64,000 bases of DNA from Bradyrhizobium canariense. GTDB lineage: Bacteria; Pseudomonadota; Alphaproteobacteria; Rhizobiales; Xanthobacteraceae. The position numbers were made by a program, and so were the translations under genes. The stretch spans positions 62,001 to 126,000 of the forward strand of contig NZ_JAFCKJ010000002.1 of the NCBI RefSeq assembly GCF_018130465.1. The letters run 5' to 3'. Below, piece after piece: positions 1 through 9,503 of this stretch. Positions within the stretch are counted from its first letter, which is position 1, and the number at the start of each line of letters is the position of its first letter. The notes beneath the pieces were generated by a model. The model made no database searches. It was not told where the DNA came from and saw nothing but the letters and a program-made list of their open reading frames with translations.

Positions 1-1
1 G

Positions 2-2104
2 CTGCTGGCGCGGCTGTCGCTCAAGACCGGCGATCGCGTCACCATCGGGTCCGCGACGTTCCAGATCCGCAGCGCCGTCGAAGCCGAACCGGACAAGCTC
101 GCCGGCGGCATTGGCTTCGGCCCGCGCTTCCTGATCAGCGAGGCGGGCCTGCGCGCCACAGGGCTGATCCAGCCCGGCAGCCTGGTGCGCTGGGTCTACC
201 GTGTGAAGCTGCCGGAGATCGCCAACGGCGAGCGCGCCACCGACGCCTTCATTGCGGATTCGCGCAACGCCGCGCCGCAGGCGGGCTGGGAGGTCCGCAG
301 CCGCTCCAATGCCTCGCCGCAGCTCGAGCGCAACATCAACCGCTTCACGCAGTTTCTGACGCTGGTCGGCCTCGCCGCGCTGCTGGTGGGCGGCGTCGGC
401 GTCGCCAATGCCGTCAAGGCCCATATCGACCACAAGCTCGAGGTGATCGCGGCCTTCAAGGCCGTCGGCGCCACGGGGCGCGACGTGTTCGGCATCTATC
501 TCGCCCAGGTTCTGCTGCTCGCCGCGATCGGCTCGGTGATCGGCCTCGCGCTCGGCGCCGCCATGCCCTTCGCGATCGTAGGCCTGTTCGGCAAGCTGCT
601 GCCGCTGCCGGTGGTGCCGGCGGTTCATGCCGACGAGCTCGCGCTGTCGTTCGTCTACGGGCTGCTCACTGCGCTTGCCTTCGGCCTGTGGCCGCTCGGC
701 CGCGTGCACGACGTGCCGGTGGCGGCGCTGTTCCGCGACACCATCAGCTCCGAATGGCATCGGCCACGCTGGAGCTACCTCGTGTTCATGGCCGTCGTGA
801 TCGCGCTGCTCATCGCGGTCGTGATCGGCCTCTCCTTCGACAAGCGCATCGCCGCGGTGTTCGTGGCCTCCTCCGTCGTCGTGTTCGCGCTGCTGCGCGG
901 CATTGCCGCCCTGCTGATGACGATCGCACGGCGGCTGCCGCGCACGCGGTTGCCGATGCTGCGACTTGCGATTGCCAACATCCACCGGCCGGGCGCGCTG
1001 ACGCCCTCGGTCGTGCTGTCGCTCGGGCTCGGACTCGCCGTGCTCGTCACCATCACCCAGATCGACGGCAATCTGCGCCGGCAGTTCCTGGCGGCACTGC
1101 CCGAGCACGCGCCATCGTTCTTCTTCATCGACATTCCGAGCACGCAGGCCGAGCAGTTCGACTTGTATCTGCGCCAGATCGCCCCTGGCGCGAAGGTCGA
1201 GGACGTGCCGATGCTGCGCGGACGGATCGTCGGAGCCCGTGGCGTCCGCGCCGAGGAGCTCAAGCCCAGCACCGATTCCGAGTGGGTGCTGCAGAGCGAC
1301 CGTGGCCTGACCTATACCGCCGATCTGCCGAAAGGCTCCAAGGTGGTCGAGGGCGAGTGGTGGAGCGCCGATTATGCCGGCCCGCCGCTGGTTTCGATGG
1401 AGAAGAAGATCGCCGACGGACTCGGCCTCAAACTCGGCGACGAAGTCGTGGTCAACATCCTCGGCCGCGACATCCCCGCGAAGATCAGCAATCTGCGCAC
1501 CATCGACTGGCAGGGCCTCGGCATCAATTTCGTCCTGGTGTTCTCGCCCAACGCCTTCAAGGGCGCGCCGCACACCCACATCGCGACGCTGACGGAAGCC
1601 GGAGGCGATGCGACCGGCGACGGCAAGATCATCAAGGAGGTCGCTGACGCCTATCCGATGGTGACGAGCGTGCGCGTGCGCGAGGTGATGGAGACGGTCG
1701 GCTCGGTCGTGACCAACCTTGCGCTGGCAATCCGCGGCGCCAGCGCGGTGACCCTGATCTCGGCGATCCTGGTCTTGGGCGGGGCGCTCGCCGCCGGCCA
1801 TCGCCACAGGGTCTACGATGCGGTGATCCTCAAGACCCTGGGCGCGACCCGGCTGCGGCTGCTCGGCGCCTATGCGCTCGAATACCTCCTGATCGGGCTC
1901 GCCACCGCGGTGTTCGGCGTTTTCGCCGGCAGCGTCGCGGCCTGGATGATCGTGACCCGGCTGATGACCCTCACTTTCGTCTGGCAGGCCGGCAGCGCCG
2001 CCGGCGTGGTCGCGGCTGCCTTGGTCGTCACGGTCGGTCTCGGGCTCGCGGGCACGCTGCTGGCATTGAACAAAAAGCCCGCCACGGTGTTGCGGAATTT
2101 GTGA
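2..2104 (+). CDS. FtsX-family ABC transporter permease, 5' truncated
   Basis: The frame is open from the window edge, so the N-terminus lies outside. The visible 700 residues begin in a MacB-like periplasmic domain, followed by a first FtsX membrane block at about nt 350-700, a central pair of helices at about 770-920, a second extracytoplasmic domain at about 1080-1690, and a second FtsX block at about 1735-2090. Two FtsX domains joined by extra helices is the YbbP-like arrangement (COG3127), whose partner ATPase usually lies just upstream. Members are thought to move lipids or lipoproteins, or to act mechanically at the envelope; the substrate cannot be told from sequence. It ends in TGA at 2102-2104. 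The family call is firm, the function is not. Confidence 0.88.
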   Translation: MLARLSLKTGDRVTIGSATFQIRSAVEAEPDKLAGGIGFGPRFLISEAGLRATGLIQPGSLVRWVYRVKLPEIANGERATDAFIADSRNAAPQAGWEVRSRSNASPQLERNINRFTQFLTLVGLAALLVGGVGVANAVKAHIDHKLEVIAAFKAVGATGRDVFGIYLAQVLLLAAIGSVIGLALGAAMPFAIVGLFGKLLPLPVVPAVHADELALSFVYGLLTALAFGLWPLGRVHDVPVAALFRDTISSEWHRPRWSYLVFMAVVIALLIAVVIGLSFDKRIAAVFVASSVVVFALLRGIAALLMTIARRLPRTRLPMLRLAIANIHRPGALTPSVVLSLGLGLAVLVTITQIDGNLRRQFLAALPEHAPSFFFIDIPSTQAEQFDLYLRQIAPGAKVEDVPMLRGRIVGARGVRAEELKPSTDSEWVLQSDRGLTYTADLPKGSKVVEGEWWSADYAGPPLVSMEKKIADGLGLKLGDEVVVNILGRDIPAKISNLRTIDWQGLGINFVLVFSPNAFKGAPHTHIATLTEAGGDATGDGKIIKEVADAYPMVTSVRVREVMETVGSVVTNLALAIRGASAVTLISAILVLGGALAAGHRHRVYDAVILKTLGATRLRLLGAYALEYLLIGLATAVFGVFAGSVAAWMIVTRLMTLTFVWQAGSAAGVVAAALVVTVGLGLAGTLLALNKKPATVLRNL

Positions 2105-2374
2105 CAAATGGTAGCGGGTGGCTGCGGCGTGTCGAAATCGCATGATTCTAGCGATTAACCACGTCTACTCGCCAGGATTGCGGGCGAGGGCGACATTCAG
2201 CCGCGCGTGGACGGTTGCAGCGGATGTGTTAGTTTCCCACATATCGAATGGGTTCGGAGCCCCGATTGTTAGCCAAAATTTAGTCGGCAGACATCGGTAT
2301 CCGAGATAGAATTTGACGAACCGGCGGCATGGCGACCCTCATGCCGGACCGGACCAACCAACGGGAATTCGACC

Positions 2375-3166
2375 ATGTCGGACCTAGACCGTAACTACGC
2401 TTCTCCTTTCGGCAGGGCCGCCGGGCGTGTTGACGCCGCGACGGTCGATGCCGGCCTGCGCGCCTATATGCTGCGCATCTACAACTACATGAGCATCGGC
2501 CTGGCCATCACCGGCCTTGCCGCGCTCGGCGTCTATATGGCCGCCGTGACGGATGTTCCGACCCCGGAAGCCGTCCGCGTCGGCAAGCTGTTCCTGACGC
2601 CGTTCGGCTACGCGATGTTCGTCAGCCCCCTGAAGTGGCTGTTCATGCTCGCGCCCCTCGCCATGGTCTTCGTGATCTCGGCAGGCATCAACCGTCTCGC
2701 TCCCTCGACCGCGCAGATCCTGTTCTGGGTATTCGCGGCGCTGATGGGCGTCTCGCTGTCCTCGATCTTCCTGGTGTTCACACACACCTCGATCGTGCGG
2801 GTGTTCTTCATCACCGCGGCGACCTTCGGCGCGCTCAGCCTCTACGGCTACACCACCAAGCGTGACATGAGCGGAATGGGCTCGTTCCTGTTCATGGGCC
2901 TGATCGGCATCGTCATCGCGAGCCTGGTGAACCTGTTCCTGGCGAGCTCGGTGCTGCAGTTCGTGGTGTCGGTGGTCGGCGTGCTGGTGTTCGCGGGCCT
3001 CACCGCCTGGGATACCCAGCGGCTGAAGAACGACTACATCTACGGCTACGCCTCGGCCGGCGGTGACATCGCAGAGCGTGCGGCCATCACCGGCGCGCTG
3101 TCGCTGTACCTGAACTTCATCAACCTGTTCACGCTGCTCCTGCAGCTCCTCGGCCAGCGCGACTAA
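2375..3166 (+). CDS. Bax inhibitor-1/YccA family membrane protein
   Basis: This 263-residue protein has about seven hydrophobic segments filling residues 35-260 after a short polar N-terminus, as expected for the BI-1/YccA family (TMBIM), inner-membrane proteins linked to ion leak or to FtsH protease modulation. The late pattern with AWDTQRLKN is typical of the family. The ATG at 2375 follows a GGGAA element about ten bases upstream. The gene stands alone, with its own terminator at 3192-3221. The 270 bases upstream contain no convincing gene and probably hold its promoter. Confidence 0.93.
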   Translation: MSDLDRNYASPFGRAAGRVDAATVDAGLRAYMLRIYNYMSIGLAITGLAALGVYMAAVTDVPTPEAVRVGKLFLTPFGYAMFVSPLKWLFMLAPLAMVFVISAGINRLAPSTAQILFWVFAALMGVSLSSIFLVFTHTSIVRVFFITAATFGALSLYGYTTKRDMSGMGSFLFMGLIGIVIASLVNLFLASSVLQFVVSVVGVLVFAGLTAWDTQRLKNDYIYGYASAGGDIAERAAITGALSLYLNFINLFTLLLQLLGQRD

Positions 3167-3191
3167 GCGCTGAGACGAGAGAACGGACACG

Positions 3192-3221
3192 AACCCCGGC
3201 CGAAAGGCCGGGGTTTTTGTT
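3192..3221 (+). terminator. Rho-independent terminator after the BI-1 gene
   Basis: A perfect 8-bp stem, CCCCGGCC/GGCCGGGG with a GAAA tetraloop (3194-3213), is followed by TTTTTGTTT. It lies 26 bases after the stop codon. Confidence 0.9.
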
Positions 3222-3240
3222 TGGGCCGGGCTGCCCATCC

Positions 3241-3330
3241 TCGTCATTGCGAGGAGCTCTTGCGAGGAAGCAATCGAGAGTCCCTCCACAGATGCATTTC
3301 TGGATTGCTTCGCTACGCTCGCAATGACGA
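3241..3330. repeat. Intergenic palindromic repeat, family A (copy 1)
   Basis: It is bounded by a perfect 13-bp inverted repeat, TCGTCATTGCGAG (3241-3253) and CTCGCAATGACGA (3318-3330). Inside are a second inverted pair around GAAGCAATC and GGATTGCTTC. Two relatives lie at 58668-58757 and 61551-61664. Confidence 0.9.
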
Positions 3331-3376
3331 TGCGGAGGCTCTTCCGGGCGTCCCGGGAAGGCTCTAATCTCGCCCC

Positions 3377-3907
3377 ATGTCAGCACCCGAAATCAGGCCC
3401 GCCACCGAGGCCGACCTTCCCGCCATCACCGCCATTTACCAGCAGGCCGTCCGCGAGGGCACCGCAACGTTCGAGCTGGCACCGCCCGACCTCGCCGAGA
3501 TGATGCGGCGCTACCGCGCGCTGGTCGACGGAGGCTATCCCTACTTCGTCGCCATCCTCGACGGGCGCGTCGCAGGCTACGCCTATGCCGGCGCCTACCG
3601 GCCGCGGCCGGCCTACCGCTTCACGGTCGAGAACTCGATCTATCTCGATCCGGCATTCCACCGCCGCGGCATCGGGGCGCTCCTGCTGGAGCGGCTGATC
3701 GTCGAATGCGAGGCGCGCGGCTTCCGCCAGATGATCGCCGTGATCGGCGATTCCGCCAATGCCGGCTCGATCGGCGTGCACACCAAGGGCGGCTTCAGGA
3801 TGATCGGCACGCATCCCAGCGTCGGGCTGAAATTCGGCCGCTGGCTCGACACGGTGATGATGCAGCGCGACCTCGGGGAGGGCGCGAAGAGCGTGCCGGG
3901 GAAGTAG
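3377..3907 (+). CDS. GNAT-family N-acetyltransferase
   Basis: The 176-residue protein is a single GNAT domain that transfers acetyl from acetyl-CoA to an amine. The acetyl-CoA binding segment HRRGIGALLLERL is seen at about residues 95-107, and the N-terminal EIRPATEADLPAITAIYQ and the C-terminal HTKGGFRMIGTHPSVGLKFG resemble the phosphinothricin/methionine-sulfone acetyltransferase branch (Pat/Bar/YncA-like). Likely substrates are therefore amino-acid analogues, but specificity cannot be read from sequence. It is a single cytoplasmic protein, not in an operon with its neighbours. Confidence 0.9.
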   Translation: MSAPEIRPATEADLPAITAIYQQAVREGTATFELAPPDLAEMMRRYRALVDGGYPYFVAILDGRVAGYAYAGAYRPRPAYRFTVENSIYLDPAFHRRGIGALLLERLIVECEARGFRQMIAVIGDSANAGSIGVHTKGGFRMIGTHPSVGLKFGRWLDTVMMQRDLGEGAKSVPGK

Positions 3908-3936
3908 GGTTCAGCTCTTGTAGCCCGGATGGAGCG

Positions 3937-4305
3937 CTACACCACCGCCAGCTTGCGATCGATCACCAGGAGCACGCGCTCGAGTTCGTGGCCGCGGCGC
4001 AGGATCAGACCCGTCGCCGAGATCACGCTGTACATGCCCTGCTTGCGCGCGAGGCGCGGATCCTTCTCGATACGATAGATCGGCACTTCCGAGGCGCGGC
4101 GAAAGACCGAGAACACGGCACGATCCCTGAGAAAATCGATGGCATAGTCGCGCCACTCGCCGTCAGCGACCATCCGGCCGTAGAGATTGAGAATGCGGTG
4201 CAACTCGAGCCGGTTGAACGTCACCCGGCTCAGTTGCGCATTCGCAGCGGCCGGGCGCGCCGCCGCGCGCTGTTCGCTCGGATCGGCATCCTCCGACAGA
4301 CTCAT
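3937..4305 (-). CDS. DUF2794 domain-containing protein
   Basis: This small (122 residues) protein of unknown function belongs to a family largely confined to alphaproteobacteria. The diagnostic block lies in the second half, around VPIYRIEKDPRLARKQGMYS and SATGLILRRGHELERVL. There is no signal peptide or membrane segment, so it is cytoplasmic. It is transcribed away from the 630-base gap that follows it on the plus strand. The function is unknown. Confidence 0.85.
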   Translation of the reverse strand: MSLSEDADPSEQRAAARPAAANAQLSRVTFNRLELHRILNLYGRMVADGEWRDYAIDFLRDRAVFSVFRRASEVPIYRIEKDPRLARKQGMYSVISATGLILRRGHELERVLLVIDRKLAVV

Positions 4306-4652
4306 AGAGCGCCTCCTGTCGCATCAGCATGACCGCGTCCGCGAAGACCGTCCCCGGAACCGCGGATCATGACAGTTGCATGATTGCGCCAACTGTTCCC
4401 CTCCGCAAGAGGCCCTTGAAAGGACTCATGGAATCCGGAGCGAATCCGCGCACACGCAGCGGTGGAACTCTGTCGCGGCAAACCGTCACGGGATCGTTAG
4501 CAGGAATCATAGTGTCGCCGCTTTTCCGCCAAGCGACTGCCGCCCTGCATTGCGAAAAGACCTATGTGCGTTGACCCGGTCCTTTCGGTTCCGGATTCCT
4601 CAGCCCCCAGCCCCCCGGGGTCGTCAGGATCGGGTCTGTTCGCGCGACAAGG
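4306..4652. other. Gene-poor stretch upstream of an orphan terminator
   Basis: No frame here has the composition or a start site of a convincing gene. The left edge must hold the promoter for the DUF2794 gene. On the plus strand a TTGACC hexamer at 4571-4576 lies about 80-100 bases ahead of the terminator at 4653-4680 but lacks a clear -10. The stretch may encode a small RNA ending at that terminator. Confidence 0.35.
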
Positions 4653-4681
4653 AGGGCCAACGCAAGTTGGTCCTTTTTTGT
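4653..4681 (+). terminator. Orphan intrinsic terminator
   Basis: A 9-bp stem with one G·T pair (AGGGCCAAC at 4653-4661, GTTGGTCCT at 4666-4674) closes a GCAA loop and is followed by a run of six T. No gene on the plus strand ends nearby: the nearest one upstream ends at 3907. Confidence 0.7.
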
Positions 4682-4753
4682 TTGGGTCGGGTTTTGTTTG
4701 TGTCGGGATGTTTCTGCCTCGACGGACTTCTTCCTCATCAGCGAGAAGACTCC

Positions 4754-4900
4754 CTCCCCTCATCCTGGGGAGCCGCGAAGCGGCGTCTCGAAGGATGGAA
4801 GGGCCACGCTGCATCAGCACGGGCCTGCATGGTTCTCGCGGCGATGCGCAGCATCGTCCGTCACGCGCGCGCAAGGGCGCGCTCCTCACCATGAGGGTTG
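4754..4900. repeat. Intergenic palindromic repeat, family J (copy 1)
   Basis: It begins CCCTCATCCTGGGGAGC with a GCCGCGAAGCGGC hairpin and CGTCTCGAAGGATG, and ends near CTCACCATGAGGGTT. A rearranged relative is at 14697-14813. Confidence 0.7.
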
Positions 4901-4936
4901 AGAGCGAGTACGACGCCTAGGAAGAGAGAATCGAAA

Positions 4937-5713
4937 TCAGTGCAGTGACGTATACGCCGCGCCCAGCATCGGCCCTGGCTTTTCTCGGCTGCCGTCCTGG
5001 ACATAGACCACAGCACCGTCGACGCCGTCGCGCGTGAGGTTCTCGAGCGGCACTGTCCAGCTTTCCGGACGGCCGGTCCAGTCGCCGACCTTGAGCAGGT
5101 TGCGCACCACGTTGTGATAGATGACCTGCTGTCCGCGATTTTCGCCGCGGCTGATCGCGATCGGCACCGATTTCGCAATCGAGCAGATCCAGACTTCGCC
5201 GTGCGAGACTGCCGGCTCCTTGCTTGCGGCCACCGAGACGTTGATCTGCTTGCCCGCGAGCGACATCGTCACCGGCACGCTCATCACGCCCGTGCCCTTG
5301 TCGGTCCTGCCGATCGCGCTTTCGATGCCGGTGCGGTCGCTGCCGATGACATGCGTGGAGCCGTTGACCACGACCTGCGGCGTGTAGACCTCGCGGTCGC
5401 CGCGCATGCGCGAATAGGCACGCTGCCGCGCCGAGAAGCGCGAATCGGCCAACGTGTCCTTCCAGCCGAGATAATCCCAATAGTCGATCGGCATGCTCAG
5501 CGCGATGATCGAGGGATCGCTGGAGAGGTCGCCGATGATCTTGTCGGCCGGCGGGCAGGAGGAGCAGCCCTGCGAGGTAAACAATTCGACAACGGCGCGG
5601 GGATCAGCCTCGGCAGGACGAATGACGGCGACGATCGCACAGAGACCAAGTGCTCCCGACCAGAGGGCACCAGACCAACGCGAAACCAGATGAGAAGCCG
5701 TCATTGTTGTCAT
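4937..5713 (-). CDS. DUF1223 domain-containing exported thioredoxin-fold protein
   Basis: The 258-residue protein starts with an N-terminal hydrophobic segment (about residues 14-35) ending near EADPRA, consistent with a signal peptide or membrane anchor. It then runs directly into ELFTSQGCSSCPPADK, a CxxC motif of thioredoxin-fold type that is characteristic of DUF1223. The mid-region YTPQVVVNGSTHVIGSD is also diagnostic. A periplasmic redox role is plausible but has not been established for the family. The gene is single, followed by acnA on the same strand upstream but separated from it by about 220 bases and a hairpin. Confidence 0.87.
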   Translation of the reverse strand: MTTMTASHLVSRWSGALWSGALGLCAIVAVIRPAEADPRAVVELFTSQGCSSCPPADKIIGDLSSDPSIIALSMPIDYWDYLGWKDTLADSRFSARQRAYSRMRGDREVYTPQVVVNGSTHVIGSDRTGIESAIGRTDKGTGVMSVPVTMSLAGKQINVSVAASKEPAVSHGEVWICSIAKSVPIAISRGENRGQQVIYHNVVRNLLKVGDWTGRPESWTVPLENLTRDGVDGAVVYVQDGSREKPGPMLGAAYTSLH

Positions 5714-5855
5714 GTCGAACGCCGCACACCATTGCTCGTGAGAGGGGAAATCTTACCGCCGGATGGTCACCGTAGTCTTACGGGCGTCACACATTTCACC
5801 GTCCTCGGCGAGGTTCTTCGCCGGGCGGGCCCATCTGAAGCCTGCCGCAAACGCG

Positions 5856-5885
5856 CGAAGGCGGCCCTGTGATAGGCCGCCTTCG
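5856..5885 (-). terminator. Possible terminator after acnA
   Basis: A perfect 11-bp inverted repeat, CGAAGGCGGCC/GGCCGCCTTCG, with an 8-base loop lies about 50 bases beyond the acnA stop. On the minus strand it is followed only by a weak T stretch (CGCGTTTGC), so efficiency is uncertain. Confidence 0.55.
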
Positions 5886-5934
5886 TGTAACCTACTACTC
5901 ACTTCGCAGTGAGCCACCGTTCACAAATCCGCGC

Positions 5935-8655
5935 TTACGCCGCGAGCTTGCGCAGCACGTAGTGCAGGATGCCGCCGTTGCGGTAGTATTCGAGCTCGTC
6001 CAGCGTATCGATGCGGCAAAGCAGCGAAACGCGCTGCAGCGAACCGTCGCCGGAGACGATCTCCGCGGTCAGCTTCTGGCGCGGCTTCAGGTCGCCGACG
6101 AGGCCACGCAGCGTGACCTTCTCGTCGCCCTTCAGACCGAGCGACGACCAGGAGGTGCCGTCCTCGAAGGTCAGCGGCAGCACGCCCATGCCGACCAGGT
6201 TGGAGCGGTGGATTCGCTCGAAGCTCTGGCAGATCACGGCGCGCACGCCGAGCAGACGCGTGCCCTTCGCGGCCCAGTCGCGCGAGGAGCCGTTGCCGTA
6301 TTCGGCGCCGGCGAACACCACCAGCGGCACCTGCTCCTGCTGGTACTTCATCGCGGCGTCGTAGATCGACATCTGCTCGCCATCGGGCCAGTGCTTGGTG
6401 AGACCGCCTTCCGGAATATTGCCGTCGGCGCCCTTCAGCATGAAGTTCTTGATGCGGATATTGGCGAAGGTGCCTCGCATCATGATTTCGTGGTTGCCGC
6501 GCCGCGTTCCGTACTGGTTGAAGTCGGCCGGACGCACCTGGTGCTCGCTGAGATATTTGCCCGCGGGCGAGGTGAGCTTGATCGAACCGGCCGGCGAGAT
6601 GTGGTCGGTGGTGATCTTGTCGCCGAACATGGCGAGGATGCGGGCCTCGACGATGTCGGTGACCGGCTCCGGCTCCTTCTTCATGCCTTCGAAATAGGGC
6701 GGGTTCTGCACATAGGTCGAGCTCATGTTCCAGCGATAGGTCTCGCTCTCGACGGTCTTGATCTTGCGCCAGTTGACGTCGCCCTTGAACACGTCGGCAT
6801 ACTTCTTCTTGAAGATCGCCGCGGTCACGAACTTCTTCATGAAGGCGTTGATCTCCTTCGTCGTCGGCCAGATGTCCTTCAGGTAGACCGGCTTGCCGTC
6901 CTTGCCTTCACCGAGCGGCTCGACGGCGAGGTTCTTGGTGACGGTGCCCGCGAGCGCGTGGGCGACCACGAGCGGCGGCGAGGCCAGATAGTTCGCCTGC
7001 ACGTCCGGCGAGACGCGGCCTTCGAAGTTGCGGTTGCCGGAGAGCACGGCAGCCGCGACGATGCCGTTGTCGTTGATCGACTTCGAAATCTCCTCGGGCA
7101 GCGGACCGGAATTACCGATGCAGGTGGTGCAGCCGAAGCCGACCAGGTTGAAGCCGACCTTGTCGAGATCGGCCTGGAGACCGGAATCGGCGAGATAGGC
7201 GGCCACCACCTGGCTGCCTGGGGCCAGCGAGGTCTTCACCCACGGCTTTGCCTTGAGACCCTTCGCTGCGGCGTTACGCGCCAGCAGACCAGCGCCGATC
7301 AGCACGCTCGGGTTCGAAGTGTTGGTGCAGGAGGTGATCGCGGCGATCACGACGTCGCCATGGCCGATGTCGAATTTCTTGCCGTCGACGGCAAAGCGCT
7401 TCGCCGGCTCCTCGGCCTTCTTGTATTCGGTGGCGAGCGCGACCGAAAAACCTTCGGCGACCGACGGCAGCGCAATGCGGCCCTCGGGACGCTTCGGGCC
7501 GGCCATCGAGGGCACGACGTCACCGAGGTCGAGCGTCAGCGTCTCCGTGAACACCGGATCGGCCGACTTGGCGGTGCGGAAGAGCCCTTGCGCCTTCGCA
7601 TAGGCCTGCACCAGCGCGACACGCGCCGGGGCGCGGCCGGAGGTCTTGAGATAATCGAGCGCGGCGGCATCGACCGGGAAGAAGCCGCAGGTCGCGCCAT
7701 ATTCGGGCGCCATGTTGGCGATGGTCGCCTTGTCGGCGACCGAGAGATGGTCGAGGCCGGGGCCGAAGAACTCGACGAACTTGCCGACGACGCCGAGCTT
7801 GCGCAGCATCTGCGTGACCGTCAGCACGAGGTCGGTCGCGGTGACGCCTTCCTTCATCGCGCCCTTCAGCTTGAAGCCGACGACGGTCGGCAGCAGCATC
7901 GACAGCGGCTGACCGAGCATGCAGGCTTCCGCCTCGATGCCGCCGACGCCCCAGCCGAGCACGGCGAGACCGTTGACCATGGTGGTGTGGGAGTCGGTGC
8001 CGACCAGCGAGTCGGGATAGGCGACCTCGAAGGTGCCGGTCTTCTTGCCGACCGTCATCTTCTCCTTCTTGGTCCAGACCGTCTGGGAGAGATATTCGAG
8101 ATTGACCTGGTGGCAGATGCCGGTGCCGGGCGGCACGACGGAGAAGTTCGAGAACGCCTTCTGGCCCCATTTCAGGAACTCGTAGCGCTCCTGGTTCTGC
8201 TTGTATTCCTCGGTGACGTTCTTGCCGAAGGCCTTGTTGTCACCGAAGAAGTTCACGATCACGGAGTGGTCGATGACGAGATCGACCGGCACCAGCGGAT
8301 TGATCTTCTCGGCATCGCCGCCGAGCTTCTGCATCGCGTTGCGCATCGCGGCGAGATCGACCACGGCGGGCACGCCGGTGAAGTCCTGCATCAGCACGCG
8401 CGCCGGGCGGAAGGCGATCTCATGCTCCAGCGACTTCTTGCGCAGCCACTTCGACACCGCGACGATGTCTTCCTTCTTGACCGAGCGGCCGTCCTCGTTG
8501 CGGAGCAGGTTCTCGAGCAAGACCTTCATCGAGTAGGGGAGTTTCGAAATTCCCTTCAGACCATTCTTCTCGGCCGTGGGCAGGCTGTAATAGACATAGG
8601 TCTTGGCGCCGACCTTGAGGGTCTTTTTGCATTTGAAGCTGTCGAGCGAGGTCAT
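5935..8655 (-). CDS. acnA: Aconitate hydratase A
   Basis: This 906-residue aconitase A isomerises citrate to isocitrate in the TCA cycle, in the cytoplasm. The [4Fe-4S] ligands are C443 (SCTNTSNPS) and C509/C512 (GCTTCIG), with the spacing seen in E. coli AcnA. The C-terminal swivel domain contains GAEYGNGSSRDWAAKG with the substrate-binding Ser-Arg. I start at the ATG at 8655 (MTSLDSFKCKK), matching the length of the known Bradyrhizobium enzyme; the TTG five codons upstream is possible but has no better ribosome site. It is transcribed divergently from ccmA across 245 bases. Confidence 0.98.
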   Translation of the reverse strand: MTSLDSFKCKKTLKVGAKTYVYYSLPTAEKNGLKGISKLPYSMKVLLENLLRNEDGRSVKKEDIVAVSKWLRKKSLEHEIAFRPARVLMQDFTGVPAVVDLAAMRNAMQKLGGDAEKINPLVPVDLVIDHSVIVNFFGDNKAFGKNVTEEYKQNQERYEFLKWGQKAFSNFSVVPPGTGICHQVNLEYLSQTVWTKKEKMTVGKKTGTFEVAYPDSLVGTDSHTTMVNGLAVLGWGVGGIEAEACMLGQPLSMLLPTVVGFKLKGAMKEGVTATDLVLTVTQMLRKLGVVGKFVEFFGPGLDHLSVADKATIANMAPEYGATCGFFPVDAAALDYLKTSGRAPARVALVQAYAKAQGLFRTAKSADPVFTETLTLDLGDVVPSMAGPKRPEGRIALPSVAEGFSVALATEYKKAEEPAKRFAVDGKKFDIGHGDVVIAAITSCTNTSNPSVLIGAGLLARNAAAKGLKAKPWVKTSLAPGSQVVAAYLADSGLQADLDKVGFNLVGFGCTTCIGNSGPLPEEISKSINDNGIVAAAVLSGNRNFEGRVSPDVQANYLASPPLVVAHALAGTVTKNLAVEPLGEGKDGKPVYLKDIWPTTKEINAFMKKFVTAAIFKKKYADVFKGDVNWRKIKTVESETYRWNMSSTYVQNPPYFEGMKKEPEPVTDIVEARILAMFGDKITTDHISPAGSIKLTSPAGKYLSEHQVRPADFNQYGTRRGNHEIMMRGTFANIRIKNFMLKGADGNIPEGGLTKHWPDGEQMSIYDAAMKYQQEQVPLVVFAGAEYGNGSSRDWAAKGTRLLGVRAVICQSFERIHRSNLVGMGVLPLTFEDGTSWSSLGLKGDEKVTLRGLVGDLKPRQKLTAEIVSGDGSLQRVSLLCRIDTLDELEYYRNGGILHYVLRKLAA

Positions 8656-8900
8656 GTAGGAAAATCCCAATTGTTAGTTATACCCGGCAAGGGGTATTTT
8701 AACACCGTCAGCGAATCCGGCTGGGTCGCTTGCAGGGGCAGGTTGAGTGTGCTGCATCAAGTAGTTCCGGGCTTATAGAAGCTTTCTAACCGCGCCGCCA
8801 CAGCCACAATCGTGCCGCAGCAATTCGCGAGCCAAAAATTCCCATGCGCTACCCCAAGATTTCCTGAGGCCCGGCTTTGAGCGGATTGGTACGAGGCAAG

Positions 8901-9503
8901 ATGCAGCTTTCCGGACGCGGGGTCATTTGCGTGAGGGGCGGGCGCGAGGTGTTTTCCGGGCTCGATTTCGCGGCCGGCTCCGGCGAAGCCGTGGCAGTCG
9001 TGGGCCGCAACGGATCGGGCAAGACGTCGCTGCTGCGGCTGATCGCTGGCCTGCTCATTCCGGCGGGCGGCACGATCGCGCTGGACGGAGGTGATTCCGA
9101 GCTGACGCTGCCGGAGCAATGCCACTATCTCGGTCATCGTGACGCCCTGAAGCCGGCCCTGAGTGTGGCGGAGAATCTGACATTCTGGGCCGATTTTCTG
9201 GGCGGCGAGCGTTTTGATGCCGGCGAGAGCCTCGCCACCGTCAGGCTCGACCATGCCGCCCATCTGCCCGCCGCCTTCCTGTCCGCCGGCCAACGCCGCC
9301 GGCTCTCGCTGGCCCGCCTGCTGACCGTCCGCCGACCGGTCTGGCTGTTGGACGAGCCGACCACGGCGCTGGATGTCGCCGGCCAGGACATGTTTTCCGG
9401 ATTGATGCGCGCGCACCTGGCGCGCGGCGGCCTGATCATCGCCGCCACCCACGCCCCGCTCGGGATCGATTCGCGGGAGCTGCGGATCGGGGGGATGGCA
9501 TGA
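8901..9503 (+). CDS. ccmA: Cytochrome c biogenesis ATP-binding protein CcmA
   Basis: This 200-residue ATPase subunit belongs to the CcmABCD complex, which releases the heme-loaded chaperone CcmE at the inner membrane (cycV in Bradyrhizobium japonicum). Walker [10 protein letters not shown] is at residues 35-43, the signature LSAGQ at 127-131, and Walker B VWLLDEP at 147-153, followed by ALDVAG. I chose the ATG at 8901, which follows GAGG about five bases upstream, over a TTG at 8877. It is the first gene of the ccm cluster; a repeat-filled gap of 280 bases separates it from ccmB. Confidence 0.97.
   Translation: MQLSGRGVICVRGGREVFSGLDFAAGSGEAVAVVGRNGSGKTSLLRLIAGLLIPAGGTIALDGGDSELTLPEQCHYLGHRDALKPALSVAENLTFWADFLGGERFDAGESLATVRLDHAAHLPAAFLSAGQRRRLSLARLLTVRRPVWLLDEPTTALDVAGQDMFSGLMRAHLARGGLIIAATHAPLGIDSRELRIGGMA

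Noticed and set aside
3905-3945. TAGCCCGGATGGAGCGC near the GNAT stop as another repeat family
   Set aside because: Only a short half is present with no inverted partner nearby, so it cannot be supported here.
8656-8670. TTG start five codons upstream of acnA ATG
   Set aside because: No better ribosome site, and the shorter protein matches the known aconitase N-terminus and length.
5869-8778. A 969-codon open frame antisense to acnA
   Set aside because: High GC3 leaves antisense frames open. The translated text is Arg/His/Asp-rich without a domain, and the acnA frame carries all aconitase motifs.
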